Positions 51,245-59,033 of a DNA stretch of 64,000 bases are shown here, piece by piece. The DNA is taken from assembly GCA_910586925.1 (NCBI GenBank), contig CAJUKG010000008.1, positions 1-64,000 on the forward strand. The letters run 5' to 3'. This DNA is from an uncultured Christensenellaceae bacterium. Its GTDB lineage: Bacteria; Bacillota; Clostridia; Christensenellales; Pumilibacteraceae. Under the pieces are notes generated by a model. That model worked only from the letters and a program-made list of their open reading frames with translations. It made no database searches and was not told the origin of the DNA. Positions within the stretch are counted from its first letter, which is position 1; every line of letters starts with the position of its first letter. The translations under genes were made by a program, and so were the position numbers.

Positions 51245-51333
51245 TGGCAGAGGCAGAGGGATTCGAACCCCCGCGCCCTTTCGGACAAACGGTTTTCAAG
51301 ACCGCCCCGTTATGACCGCTTCGGTATGCCTCC
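51245..51333 (-). tRNA. tRNA-Ser, anticodon TGA; target of the HindIII cassette
   Basis: 89-base class II tRNA with long variable arm and encoded CCA. Acceptor GGAGGCA pairs with TGCCTCT, giving an unusual G1-U72 first pair. Anticodon loop CTTGAAA gives TGA (reads UCA). The last eight bases, CTCTGCCA, are repeated at 49319-49326. Confidence 0.95.
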
Positions 51334-51344
51334 GCGATTGTTAT

Positions 51345-51373
51345 ATTATAACCGATTACGGCGGAAATGTAAA
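51345..51373 (-). promoter_or_regulatory. Promoter of tRNA-Ser(TGA)
   Basis: Minus strand TTTACA (51368-51373), 17 bp, TATAAT (51345-51350). Confidence 0.75.
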
Positions 51374-51437
51374 GCGTTATTGAGCGGTTGTTTATCAAAG
51401 GCTATCGTTTATAGGGTGTTTGAGCGGGGTAGGGCGT

Positions 51438-52358
51438 TTATCGGTTTTTCGCGGCGAGGTCGGTTTCGAGCTTATTCACGAAGTACGGCGTCCACCACTG
51501 CAGGTAGCCCGCGCGGCGCGGGTGGATCGCGTCCTGCATGCACCACGCATAATATTCGTCGCTCACCGCGTTATTGAACTCCTCGTCGTTATAGAGATCT
51601 ATGACGCTCACGTTATAACCGTCGTACGTCCATTTTTCCGCGATCTTGTTTACCGCATCGACGAGTTTGCCGTACTGCGAACCTTTGGGGTTGGAGCTTT
51701 TTCTCGCGCCGTCGTCGCCGAAATATCCGCCCGAATAGAAATACACGGGGCAGTTCCACGTTTCGATTACGTACGCTATAATGAACTCCGCGCCGCCGAG
51801 CGTCGTTTTTCTGTCGAACTGTGATTTGTCGAACACGTCGGGTTTCATTTTGCCCCAATACGCAAGCCTGTCGTTCCTCGCATCGTTCGTGGAGATCTGA
51901 CAAACGAACGCGTCGATTTTTTCGGTTTTGTCGAACACCGTGCTGTTCACGAGCCGACGCGTATACGACTTCGCGCCCGAATCGCCGCTGCCGCCGTCGT
52001 CGAACAGCGTCGTACCGCTGACCGCTTCTTTTTTGCATACGCAGCCTGTGAGGGCGGCGAGGTAGTCCGCCATGCTTTCGCCCTCCGACGCCGCGCCGTA
52101 CGTGACCGACGAGCCGAGCCAATACACGGTTTTGCCGTCGAGCGGGCTGTTTTGTTTTTTCGCGACGTTCTTTACCGCGAACGTATCGGCGTTCGCTTGT
52201 TCGGTCGGGACGGTTTCGGACACCGTGTAATCGGGCTTGGAAGGAGCAGTCGGCGAGCCTGTATCGGACTCCGGTTCGTTGCCGCCGCAGCCTGCGAGCA
52301 TACCGCAAGCGCAAACCGCGAGCAACCCGCCCGCCAGTATTCTTCGGAAATTTCTCAT
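51438..52358 (-). CDS. SGNH/GDSL-type hydrolase lipoprotein
   Basis: Protein of 306 aa; the start at 52358 has GAGG upstream. It has a lipoprotein signal with lipobox GMLAGCG (Cys at about 24). SGNH blocks are VYWLGSSVTYGAASEGESMADYLA (catalytic Ser in GSS), a Gly/Asn region near QISTNDARND, and the C-terminal DAIHPRRAGY with the catalytic Asp and His. It probably removes acyl groups from sugars or lipids at the cell surface. Confidence 0.87.
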   Translation of the reverse strand: MRNFRRILAGGLLAVCACGMLAGCGGNEPESDTGSPTAPSKPDYTVSETVPTEQANADTFAVKNVAKKQNSPLDGKTVYWLGSSVTYGAASEGESMADYLAALTGCVCKKEAVSGTTLFDDGGSGDSGAKSYTRRLVNSTVFDKTEKIDAFVCQISTNDARNDRLAYWGKMKPDVFDKSQFDRKTTLGGAEFIIAYVIETWNCPVYFYSGGYFGDDGARKSSNPKGSQYGKLVDAVNKIAEKWTYDGYNVSVIDLYNDEEFNNAVSDEYYAWCMQDAIHPRRAGYLQWWTPYFVNKLETDLAAKNR

Positions 52359-52477
52359 ACTCTTTACCTCGTTGATGCGCATTTTCATACATATATCGTA
52401 ACACCTAAAAATTGTGTTGTCAATAGCAAAATTCGCAGTCAGGCATGCAAAATTCGCAATGCCGAAACTGCGGTGCG

Positions 52478-52501
52478 AAAAAGACGCCGTGCGGCGTCTT
52501 T
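52478..52501 (-). terminator. Terminator of the RyR-domain gene
   Basis: AAAGACGCCG / CGGCGTCTTT with a two-base loop and T-rich ends on both strands. Confidence 0.75.
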
Positions 52502-52520
52502 GCGGTTTTCGTTCTTTGTT

Positions 52521-54362
52521 TTATTCGGATTTGACGGCGGCGTCTTTGATTTGTTCGTGCTCGGGCATTTCGTCGTACGGAACGAGGTCGTAATGCGTTT
52601 TGCCGATATGGTTTTTGACGTTTTGCTTGTTGCCGATATAGCCGTTTGTACGCATATACGCCGACCAACGGTTATGCTCGTATACGGCTGTTTCGCGCGT
52701 AGGGTTGCCGTTTTCGTCCGTTTTGAACGCGCCGAGTTTGCGCATGTAGTAGCTGTGCACCGACTCCGCTATCGACGATTTGCGGTAATATTCGTATTTT
52801 TCGTACTGCGCGATTTTCTCGAGGCGGTTGGTTTCCGCCGCCCAGCGCATATGACATTCCATACCCGCTTTTTCAAGCTCCGCCTGTTCTATTACGTGCA
52901 TGGAATATCGCGTGGAAATATTTCCGATAAACTCGATGTCGTAGCCTTCGCCCGATTCGTCGATACCCATAAGCCCGCCGTTGCGGCTCACCGTTTTGTT
53001 TTTGAGCGCGCTGTATACGACGGTGTAGATGGGCGGGAACGGTTTGACGGCGGTTATGTTTTTCCGTGCGAAAAGGGTGCGTAGCCGCATAGCCGTTTCG
53101 ATATTCTGCTCGTCGGTGCCGAGTGTCACGAACGCCGTCGTGACGTCGTCGAGCGCGGAAATATTATCGGCGAACGCCGAACTCGATATATCGACGTTGT
53201 TCCGGAAATCTATATTGTAGTACGGTTCGCCGTTTACGCGCTTTTTGTTTTTTGCCCACAGCTCGGGCGCGATCGTCTTTATTTTGTCCTCGCCGTTCGT
53301 TTTGTCGAATACGTGCACTGTCAATTCGTAGCCCGGCATTTGGCACAGCCAGCACAGAATTTTAAGAAGCTCGGTACCGTAAGTGCCAAGCCCGACGATC
53401 ACGGCGTTTATGTGCTTGACACCTTTCTTTTCGATCGCGGTGTCGAAAACGGAATGTTCGTACAGCGTATGCAAAACGAGGTTATGCCGTTCGTTGATCC
53501 GCCGAACTTTCATCGCGCCGTTGTCGGCGGCGTCGAGCAGTGCTTCGCTCTCGGCGGTGCTTGCGAACACGAAAAACTGCGTATTGTAATTATTGTACCG
53601 CGGCGTTTCGCGGCAACGGTTGATCATGGTGAGGGCTTGACGAATGTTCTCGTCCTCGTTGTTGCCGATAAAGAACAGTTTGCGGTTTATGCGCGCGCGT
53701 TTCAAACTGAGTTCGGTAATGTCCTTTTTCAGACAGATCGCGCCTAACCGTTTCGCCTCGGCGACAAGCTCGAAGATCGCCTCGTCGTCTTTTTCAAACA
53801 CGTCGGTAAATACCACTTGGCGGCGGCGTTTGCCGCGCTCGGACAGAATGTCGCGGGCGAGCTCGATAGAACCCTCGTTTAGTTCGGAGAGAATGTAAAC
53901 GTCGGAAAACGGGTGCAGTTTGTATTTGAGCATGGCGATGGATTCGCGGAAAAACGAGAGGATAAACCCGAACGTGAGAACGGGCGCGACGACGTGCAGT
54001 ACGCTCGCAATCACCGTGTACGCCGTTCCGATCCCGCCGAAGCCTGCGGTCGCCGTTTCCGCTTTGTCGAAACTGCCGTTGAGAAAAAATATCTGCATGG
54101 TGTCGAGCACCGACAGCAGCAGCGATTTGATGCCTGCCGCGAAGCCGCTCGACGCGGAAATGTTGAGTTCTATCGGGAAAAACACGATCACTGCGGCGAC
54201 GAAAAAACCGATCAGAAACACGTGGAACGGAGTGATCGAGGGACGGTGTTTTTCGGATTCGCGTTGTTTTCGCGACGCTTTATGCACCGCCGCGCCGATT
54301 GCAATCGCGGCTGCGACGGCGACGGCGGCAAGGCACATACATACTATAAATGTTGTCGTCAT
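52521..54362 (-). CDS. Membrane protein with TrkA-like and RyR domains
   Basis: Protein of 613 aa from the ATG at 54362 (GGAG upstream). Three or four membrane segments (about 3-24, 42-63, 70-95, 110-140) are followed by two nucleotide-binding-like regions: SDVYILSELNEGSIELARDIL with DVFEKDDEAIFELVAEAKRLG, and INAVIVGLGTYGTELLKIL. These resemble TrkA-N domains of K+ channel regulators. Near the C-terminus AVYEHNRWSAYMRTNGYIG matches the RyR domain. No K+ selectivity filter is seen. The arrangement suggests a ligand-controlled membrane sensor or channel; the ligand is unknown. Confidence 0.75.
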   Translation of the reverse strand: MTTTFIVCMCLAAVAVAAAIAIGAAVHKASRKQRESEKHRPSITPFHVFLIGFFVAAVIVFFPIELNISASSGFAAGIKSLLLSVLDTMQIFFLNGSFDKAETATAGFGGIGTAYTVIASVLHVVAPVLTFGFILSFFRESIAMLKYKLHPFSDVYILSELNEGSIELARDILSERGKRRRQVVFTDVFEKDDEAIFELVAEAKRLGAICLKKDITELSLKRARINRKLFFIGNNEDENIRQALTMINRCRETPRYNNYNTQFFVFASTAESEALLDAADNGAMKVRRINERHNLVLHTLYEHSVFDTAIEKKGVKHINAVIVGLGTYGTELLKILCWLCQMPGYELTVHVFDKTNGEDKIKTIAPELWAKNKKRVNGEPYYNIDFRNNVDISSSAFADNISALDDVTTAFVTLGTDEQNIETAMRLRTLFARKNITAVKPFPPIYTVVYSALKNKTVSRNGGLMGIDESGEGYDIEFIGNISTRYSMHVIEQAELEKAGMECHMRWAAETNRLEKIAQYEKYEYYRKSSIAESVHSYYMRKLGAFKTDENGNPTRETAVYEHNRWSAYMRTNGYIGNKQNVKNHIGKTHYDLVPYDEMPEHEQIKDAAVKSE

Positions 54363-54511
54363 AACATTTTCTCCGTTTGCGGGATTGGAGCGGTAAATTA
54401 CCGTGCGGCTATATTGTACCACGAACGGCGCGGATTTGCAAGTATAATAATGTAAAGCGCGCACATTCGACGGAAAAGGCGGTGGCGGGCGCGTCGCGCA
54501 CGCGAAAATAC

Positions 54512-54541
54512 TTGCCAAAGCGCGGGCGGGTGTGGTATAAT
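54512..54541 (+). promoter_or_regulatory. Promoter of the ACT-domain gene
   Basis: TTGCCA (54512-54517), 18 bp, TATAAT (54536-54541). The -10 ends six bases before the ATG, so transcription should start at or next to the start codon. Confidence 0.65.
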
Positions 54542-54547
54542 CGAAGC

Positions 54548-54817
54548 ATGAGAGCAGTGGTATCGGTCATAGGAAAAGACAGGACGGGCATTATCGCCGC
54601 TGTCGCGGGTGCGCTTGCCGAGCGCAATATAAATATAGAAGATATTTCGCAAACGATCATGCAGAAAAATTTCGTCATGATCATGCTCGTCGATACGTCC
54701 GCTTCCGAAATCGGCATCGACGCGCTCGACGCGGAACTTAAGTCGGCGGTGAGCGATTTGGGGGTCGTCGTGCACGTACAGCACGAGGCTCTTTTCGACG
54801 CCATGCACAGAGTGTGA
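54548..54817 (+). CDS. ACT-domain protein (UPF0237 family)
   Basis: Protein of 89 aa with a single ACT fold: RAVVSVIGKDRTGIIAAVAGALAERNINIEDIS and the second half with VMIMLVDTS. ACT domains bind amino acids or other small ligands. It is paired with the PFL-family gene 19 bases downstream, a conserved couple in Bacillota. There is no ribosome site upstream of the ATG, and the promoter abuts the gene, so the mRNA is probably leaderless. Confidence 0.9.
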   Translation: MRAVVSVIGKDRTGIIAAVAGALAERNINIEDISQTIMQKNFVMIMLVDTSASEIGIDALDAELKSAVSDLGVVVHVQHEALFDAMHRV

Positions 54818-54836
54818 CGGGTCATAAAGGATAATT

Positions 54837-56189
54837 ATGTTTACCGAAAGCGAAATACTCGAAACCATAGACATGCTCGACAACCGTCATCTCGACGTAC
54901 GTACCGTCACGCTGTCGCTGTCGCTGCTCGACTGTATCGACGGGAACGCCGACAAGTGCGCGAAAAAAGTATACGAGAAGATCACGCGTGTGTGTGCGCG
55001 GCTCGTGCCGGTGTGCGACGGGCTTGCAAAGCGATACGGCGTTAAAATCGTCAATAAGCGGATCGCGGTGACGCCGATCTCCATGATCGGCGCGGCGAGC
55101 GGCGGGTATATAAAACTCGCGCACGCTCTCGATCGCGCGGGGAAGGAGCTTGGCGTGGACTTCGTCGGCGGGTACTCCGCACTCGTTCAGAAGCGGGCGA
55201 CGTCGCAGGAAAACGCGTTTCTCCGAACTATCCCGCAGGCACTTTCCGAAACGGATATAGTCTGTTCGTCGGTGAACGTCGCCTCGAGCAAAACGGGTAT
55301 AAACCTCGACGCCGTGGGCATGATGGGGCGTATCGTCAAAGAACTTGCGTACGCGACGCGCGACGACAATTCTTTCGGTTGCGGCAAGCTCGTCGTGTTT
55401 TGCAACGCGGTCGACGACAATCCGTTCATGGCGGGCGCGTTCACGGGGCTTGCGGAAGGCGAGTGCTCGGTCAACGTCGGCGTGTCCGGTCCCGGCGTCG
55501 TCGAGTACGAGATCAAAAAGCACCCCGATTACGACATAACTCAAATTTGCGAACTTATCAAACGCACGGCGTTCAAGATAACGCGGCTGGGTGCGCTGAT
55601 CGGCGCGGAAGCGGCGAAAGAGCTTGATCTCGCGCCGGGCATAGTCGATCTGTCGCTCGCCCCCACTCCCGCGGTAGGCGATTCGGTCGCGCGCATACTC
55701 GAGAGTATAGGACTGTCGCAGGTGGGCAGTCTCGGCACGACGGCGTGTCTCGCGCTTTTGAACGACGCGGTCAAGAAAGGCGGCGTCATGGCGGCGAGCC
55801 GCGTGGGCGGACTTTCGGGCGCGTTCATACCCGTATCGGAGGACGCGGGCATGATAAAAGCGGTGCGCGACGGCGCGCTCAATATAGAAAAGCTGGAAGC
55901 GATGACGGCGGTGTGCTCGGTGGGGCTTGATATGATAGCCGTGCCCGGCGACACGACCGAAGCGCAGATCTCGGCGATGATTGCCGACGAGTGCGCCATC
56001 GGCATGATAAACAACAAGACGACCGCCGTGCGCGTCATACCCGTTTACGGCAAGAAAGTGGGCGACGAAGTGGATTTCGGCGGACTGTTCGGCACCGCGC
56101 CGATCATGCCCGTAAACGGCGGCGATCCCGCAAAGTTCGTAAATCGGGGCGGAGTAATCCCCGCGCCCATACACGCGAACAAGAATTAA
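54837..56189 (+). CDS. PFL-family protein (UPF0210)
   Basis: Protein of 450 aa, the usual length of the family, which is related in fold to pyruvate formate-lyase-like barrels but has no proven reaction. Typical blocks: FTESEILETIDMLDNRHLDVRTVTLSLSLLDC in two parts, NKRIAVTPISMI, FVGGYSALVQK, SSVNVASSKTGINLDAVGMMG and LVVFCNAVDDNPFMAGAF. It always occurs with the small ACT protein found here. AAAGGATAATT precedes the start. Confidence 0.9.
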   Translation: MFTESEILETIDMLDNRHLDVRTVTLSLSLLDCIDGNADKCAKKVYEKITRVCARLVPVCDGLAKRYGVKIVNKRIAVTPISMIGAASGGYIKLAHALDRAGKELGVDFVGGYSALVQKRATSQENAFLRTIPQALSETDIVCSSVNVASSKTGINLDAVGMMGRIVKELAYATRDDNSFGCGKLVVFCNAVDDNPFMAGAFTGLAEGECSVNVGVSGPGVVEYEIKKHPDYDITQICELIKRTAFKITRLGALIGAEAAKELDLAPGIVDLSLAPTPAVGDSVARILESIGLSQVGSLGTTACLALLNDAVKKGGVMAASRVGGLSGAFIPVSEDAGMIKAVRDGALNIEKLEAMTAVCSVGLDMIAVPGDTTEAQISAMIADECAIGMINNKTTAVRVIPVYGKKVGDEVDFGGLFGTAPIMPVNGGDPAKFVNRGGVIPAPIHANKN

Positions 56190-56265
56190 CGGTCAAACTC
56201 TCGGAGCATAGCTCGCCGCCGCGCAGCGTGCCGCCGAACACTATAATTTCAAGGAGTTACAGGAT

Positions 56266-58038
56266 ATGAAACGAAACGAAGTGGAAAACAAGTATAAATG
56301 GGATCTGTCCGCAATGGTGGAGAGCGACGAAAAGTTCGAAGAACTGTTCGCGAAAGTGGAAGCCGCGCTCCCCGTGCTCGAAGGGTATAAAGGCAAGCTC
56401 GGCAATCGCGACGACGCGCTCGCCGCATTCGAGCTTGACGCCGAAACCTCGCGCATTTTCGAGCTTTTATATATCTATTCGCACATGTTCCGCGACGAGG
56501 ACGCAAATAACGACCGCGCGGTGGGGCTTGCGTCGCGCACCGACGGATTGAGCGGCAAGTATGCCGCCGCGGTGTCGTACATGAGCAGCGAACTCGGTTC
56601 GCTCGACGAAGCGGTGCTCGACGGATATATAGCCGACCCCGCGTTCGCCGATTACGACTTCATGCTCAAGGAGATCACGCGCAACAAAGCGCATATCCTT
56701 TCGGACAAGGAAGAACGGCTTCTCGCAATGAGTGCGCAGGCACTTCGCACTACGTACAACGTCGCGCATATGCTGTTCGACGTGGACTTAAAGTTCAAGC
56801 CCGTCAAAGTGCGCGGCGAGAAGGTGGAGATCAACAACGGTACTTACGGCATGCTGCTTGCCGATCCCGACCGCAAAGTGCGCAAGACGGCGTTTAACAA
56901 TCTCTACGATGGGTATATCGCGCATATCAATACCATTACCGCGAACTATGCGGGCAACGTCAAGGCGGATAACTTCGGCGCGGCGGCACGCGGATACGCG
57001 GATTGCTTGGAGCAGTCGCTTTTCGGCGACGGCGTGCCGACGGCGGTTTATACAAATCTCATTTCGTCTGTCAATGCCAATCTCGAGCCGTTGCACAGAT
57101 ATATCGCGTTGCGCAAAAAATTGCTCGGAGTCAAGGAACAGCACATGTACGACCTGTACGTGCCTATCGTCGAGGACGCCGAGATGAAACTTAAATACGA
57201 AGAAGCGTGCGAGGTGGTCAAGTCCGCCATGGCACCGCTCGGCAAAGACTATCGCGAATTGCTCGTTCGCGCCATGACGGAAGGCTGGATAGACGTCATG
57301 CCGAGCGACGGCAAGCGCGGCGGCGCATACAGCTGGTCGTCGTACACCGCGCACCCGTACGTGCTGCTCAATTACGCGCCGACGACGGAAGATATTTTCA
57401 CGCTCGCGCACGAACTCGGGCATTGCATGCATTCTTACTATTCGCAGAATAATCAGCCGTTCAGCAAATGGGATTATCGGATTTTCGTCGCAGAAGTCGC
57501 GTCCATTTGCAACGAAACGCTGCTCGACGACTACCTCATGAAAAACGTCAAGGATACGAACGTCAAGAAGTATCTGTTGAGCTTGCGGCTCAATCGTTTC
57601 AGAACGACGGTGTTCCGTCAGGCTATGTTCGCCGAGTTCGAGTACAACGCGCACAAAATGGATCTCGAAGGCAAGCCGCTCACCGTGAACAGTCTGTCCG
57701 AAATGTATTACGAACTGAACAAAAAATATTACGGCGACGCGGTGGTGTCCGACGATAAGATCGCCTACGAATGGGCGCGCATACCGCATTTCTATAACGC
57801 GTTCTACGTGTATAAATATTCGACGGGCATGACCGCCGCGACGAGTATCGCGCACAACATTTTGCAAAAACCGGGTTACGTCGACGTGTACAAAGACAAG
57901 TTCCTCAAAGCGGGCGGACACAAACTGCCTTACGACATACTGTGCGACGCGCAGATCGACCTCGCGACGAGCAAGCCGTACGACGATTCGTTCGCGTTCT
58001 TCGCCGCCGCGCTCGACGAGCTTGAGAAGTTGAGTTGA
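56266..58038 (+). CDS. pepF: Oligoendopeptidase F (M3 metallopeptidase)
   Basis: Protein of 590 aa, normal for PepF. The zinc site LAHELGHCMHSYYS (HExxH at about residue 382) has its third ligand Glu in FVAEVASICNE. N-terminal helical domain as in PepF (YKWDLSAMVESDEKFEELFA). It cleaves short peptides in the cytoplasm. AAGGAG site; its stop overlaps the start of the next gene (TGATG). Confidence 0.94.
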   Translation: MKRNEVENKYKWDLSAMVESDEKFEELFAKVEAALPVLEGYKGKLGNRDDALAAFELDAETSRIFELLYIYSHMFRDEDANNDRAVGLASRTDGLSGKYAAAVSYMSSELGSLDEAVLDGYIADPAFADYDFMLKEITRNKAHILSDKEERLLAMSAQALRTTYNVAHMLFDVDLKFKPVKVRGEKVEINNGTYGMLLADPDRKVRKTAFNNLYDGYIAHINTITANYAGNVKADNFGAAARGYADCLEQSLFGDGVPTAVYTNLISSVNANLEPLHRYIALRKKLLGVKEQHMYDLYVPIVEDAEMKLKYEEACEVVKSAMAPLGKDYRELLVRAMTEGWIDVMPSDGKRGGAYSWSSYTAHPYVLLNYAPTTEDIFTLAHELGHCMHSYYSQNNQPFSKWDYRIFVAEVASICNETLLDDYLMKNVKDTNVKKYLLSLRLNRFRTTVFRQAMFAEFEYNAHKMDLEGKPLTVNSLSEMYYELNKKYYGDAVVSDDKIAYEWARIPHFYNAFYVYKYSTGMTAATSIAHNILQKPGYVDVYKDKFLKAGGHKLPYDILCDAQIDLATSKPYDDSFAFFAAALDELEKLS

Positions 58039-59033
58039 TGCGCAGACTGCGATTGGCGATCGCGGCGGTTTTCGCGCTGATCGCGGCGACCGTGCTCGTC
58101 GGCTGTACCGCGTCGGTCGCGGTGTACGACTACACCGAGAACGGCGTGCGGTATACCGAGTACGAGATCGCGCTCGACGGCGAGGCGGTGACCGCGCTCG
58201 AAAGCACTGCGGGATCGGACGCCGACGGCAATAAGTACACCGTCGAGCAGTATTTGTACAGGCTGTTCACCGATTACGGCTATTCGCTTGTGAGCGCGAA
58301 GCGCGCCGACGGCGGGTATACCGTCGTGTTCCGCAAAGCTACGGAAGGCGAGCCGGAACTGTTCGCGTACGGCACAAGCCCGAAGTTCGTCGCGACGAGC
58401 AAAGCGAATCCGTTCATACGCACGTATACCGCTGTGTCGCCAAGCCCGTTCAACGGACTGCGCGCGGCGTACGAGTCGATACCCGCCGAACGGTCGGCGA
58501 CAATGCTCGAGCGGATCAAAAACGGGCTTATCGCCCGCAACGAATACGGCGACAAAACGGAAGTATTCCCGTCCATAGAAACGGCTTTCCCGTATACGGC
58601 GGGCGCGAACAAAGACGGACTGCTGTTGAAATACAGGCGTGTCGGGTCGGAGCGCACGGCGTCGAGCGGCACGGCGACGCCTATCGGAAACCGCAACGTA
58701 ATGTACGAGTTCGCGCGGTACTTCGACACCGTCGATACCGATATAACGCTCGAGTATAAACGCCCCGTTCCGTACGGATGGTATCTGGTCGCGATTGCGG
58801 CGGGCGGCGGTATTTTCGCGGCGGTGTTCGCGGTGCTTCGCAGGAAGAACGGCGGCAGATCTGCGGGTGCGGACGATGCCGAAAGCCCTCAAACCGTCGA
58901 GGCTTCGGCGAGTATAGAGAATGTGACGGGTGTGGACGACCACGAAAATTCGGCGGTCGCGGAAGAAAAATCGAAAGGCGAAACGCCCGAACAACAAGGA
59001 GATGAAGATAATGCCCAAACGGAACGACCGTGA
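58038..59033 (+). CDS. Lipoprotein with C-terminal membrane anchor
   Basis: Protein of 331 aa from ATG 58038, overlapping the PepF stop. It has a lipoprotein signal (IAAVFALIAATVLVGCTAS, Cys at about 25), an extracytoplasmic domain of about 220 aa of unknown family, a membrane helix (WYLVAIAAGGGIFAAVFAVL) and an acidic cytoplasmic tail. The gene end overlaps the DnaB start by 23 bases. Confidence 0.78.
   Translation: MRRLRLAIAAVFALIAATVLVGCTASVAVYDYTENGVRYTEYEIALDGEAVTALESTAGSDADGNKYTVEQYLYRLFTDYGYSLVSAKRADGGYTVVFRKATEGEPELFAYGTSPKFVATSKANPFIRTYTAVSPSPFNGLRAAYESIPAERSATMLERIKNGLIARNEYGDKTEVFPSIETAFPYTAGANKDGLLLKYRRVGSERTASSGTATPIGNRNVMYEFARYFDTVDTDITLEYKRPVPYGWYLVAIAAGGGIFAAVFAVLRRKNGGRSAGADDAESPQTVEASASIENVTGVDDHENSAVAEEKSKGETPEQQGDEDNAQTERP

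Larger units (their letters stand above)
49319..51252. mobile_element. 1.9-kb HindIII-type restriction cassette inserted at tRNA-Ser(TGA)
   Basis: Flanked by the 8-bp direct repeat TGGCAGAG (49319-49326 and 51245-51252), the complement of the tRNA-Ser 3' end CTCTGCCA. It contains only a methylase, its restriction enzyme, their promoter and the tRNA terminator; no recombinase. The end away from the tRNA carries 19 bp identical to the corresponding end of the 13-kb island (49329-49347 against 38686-38704). The gene content is AT-rich against the backbone. It is best read as a non-autonomous relative of the larger island. Confidence 0.82.

Noticed and set aside
50214..51398. Longer restriction enzyme starting at 51398
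   Set aside because: The extra 92 codons are tRNA-Ser(TGA) and its terminator read in frame, and the HindIII homology begins at the GTG at 51122 with a good ribosome site.
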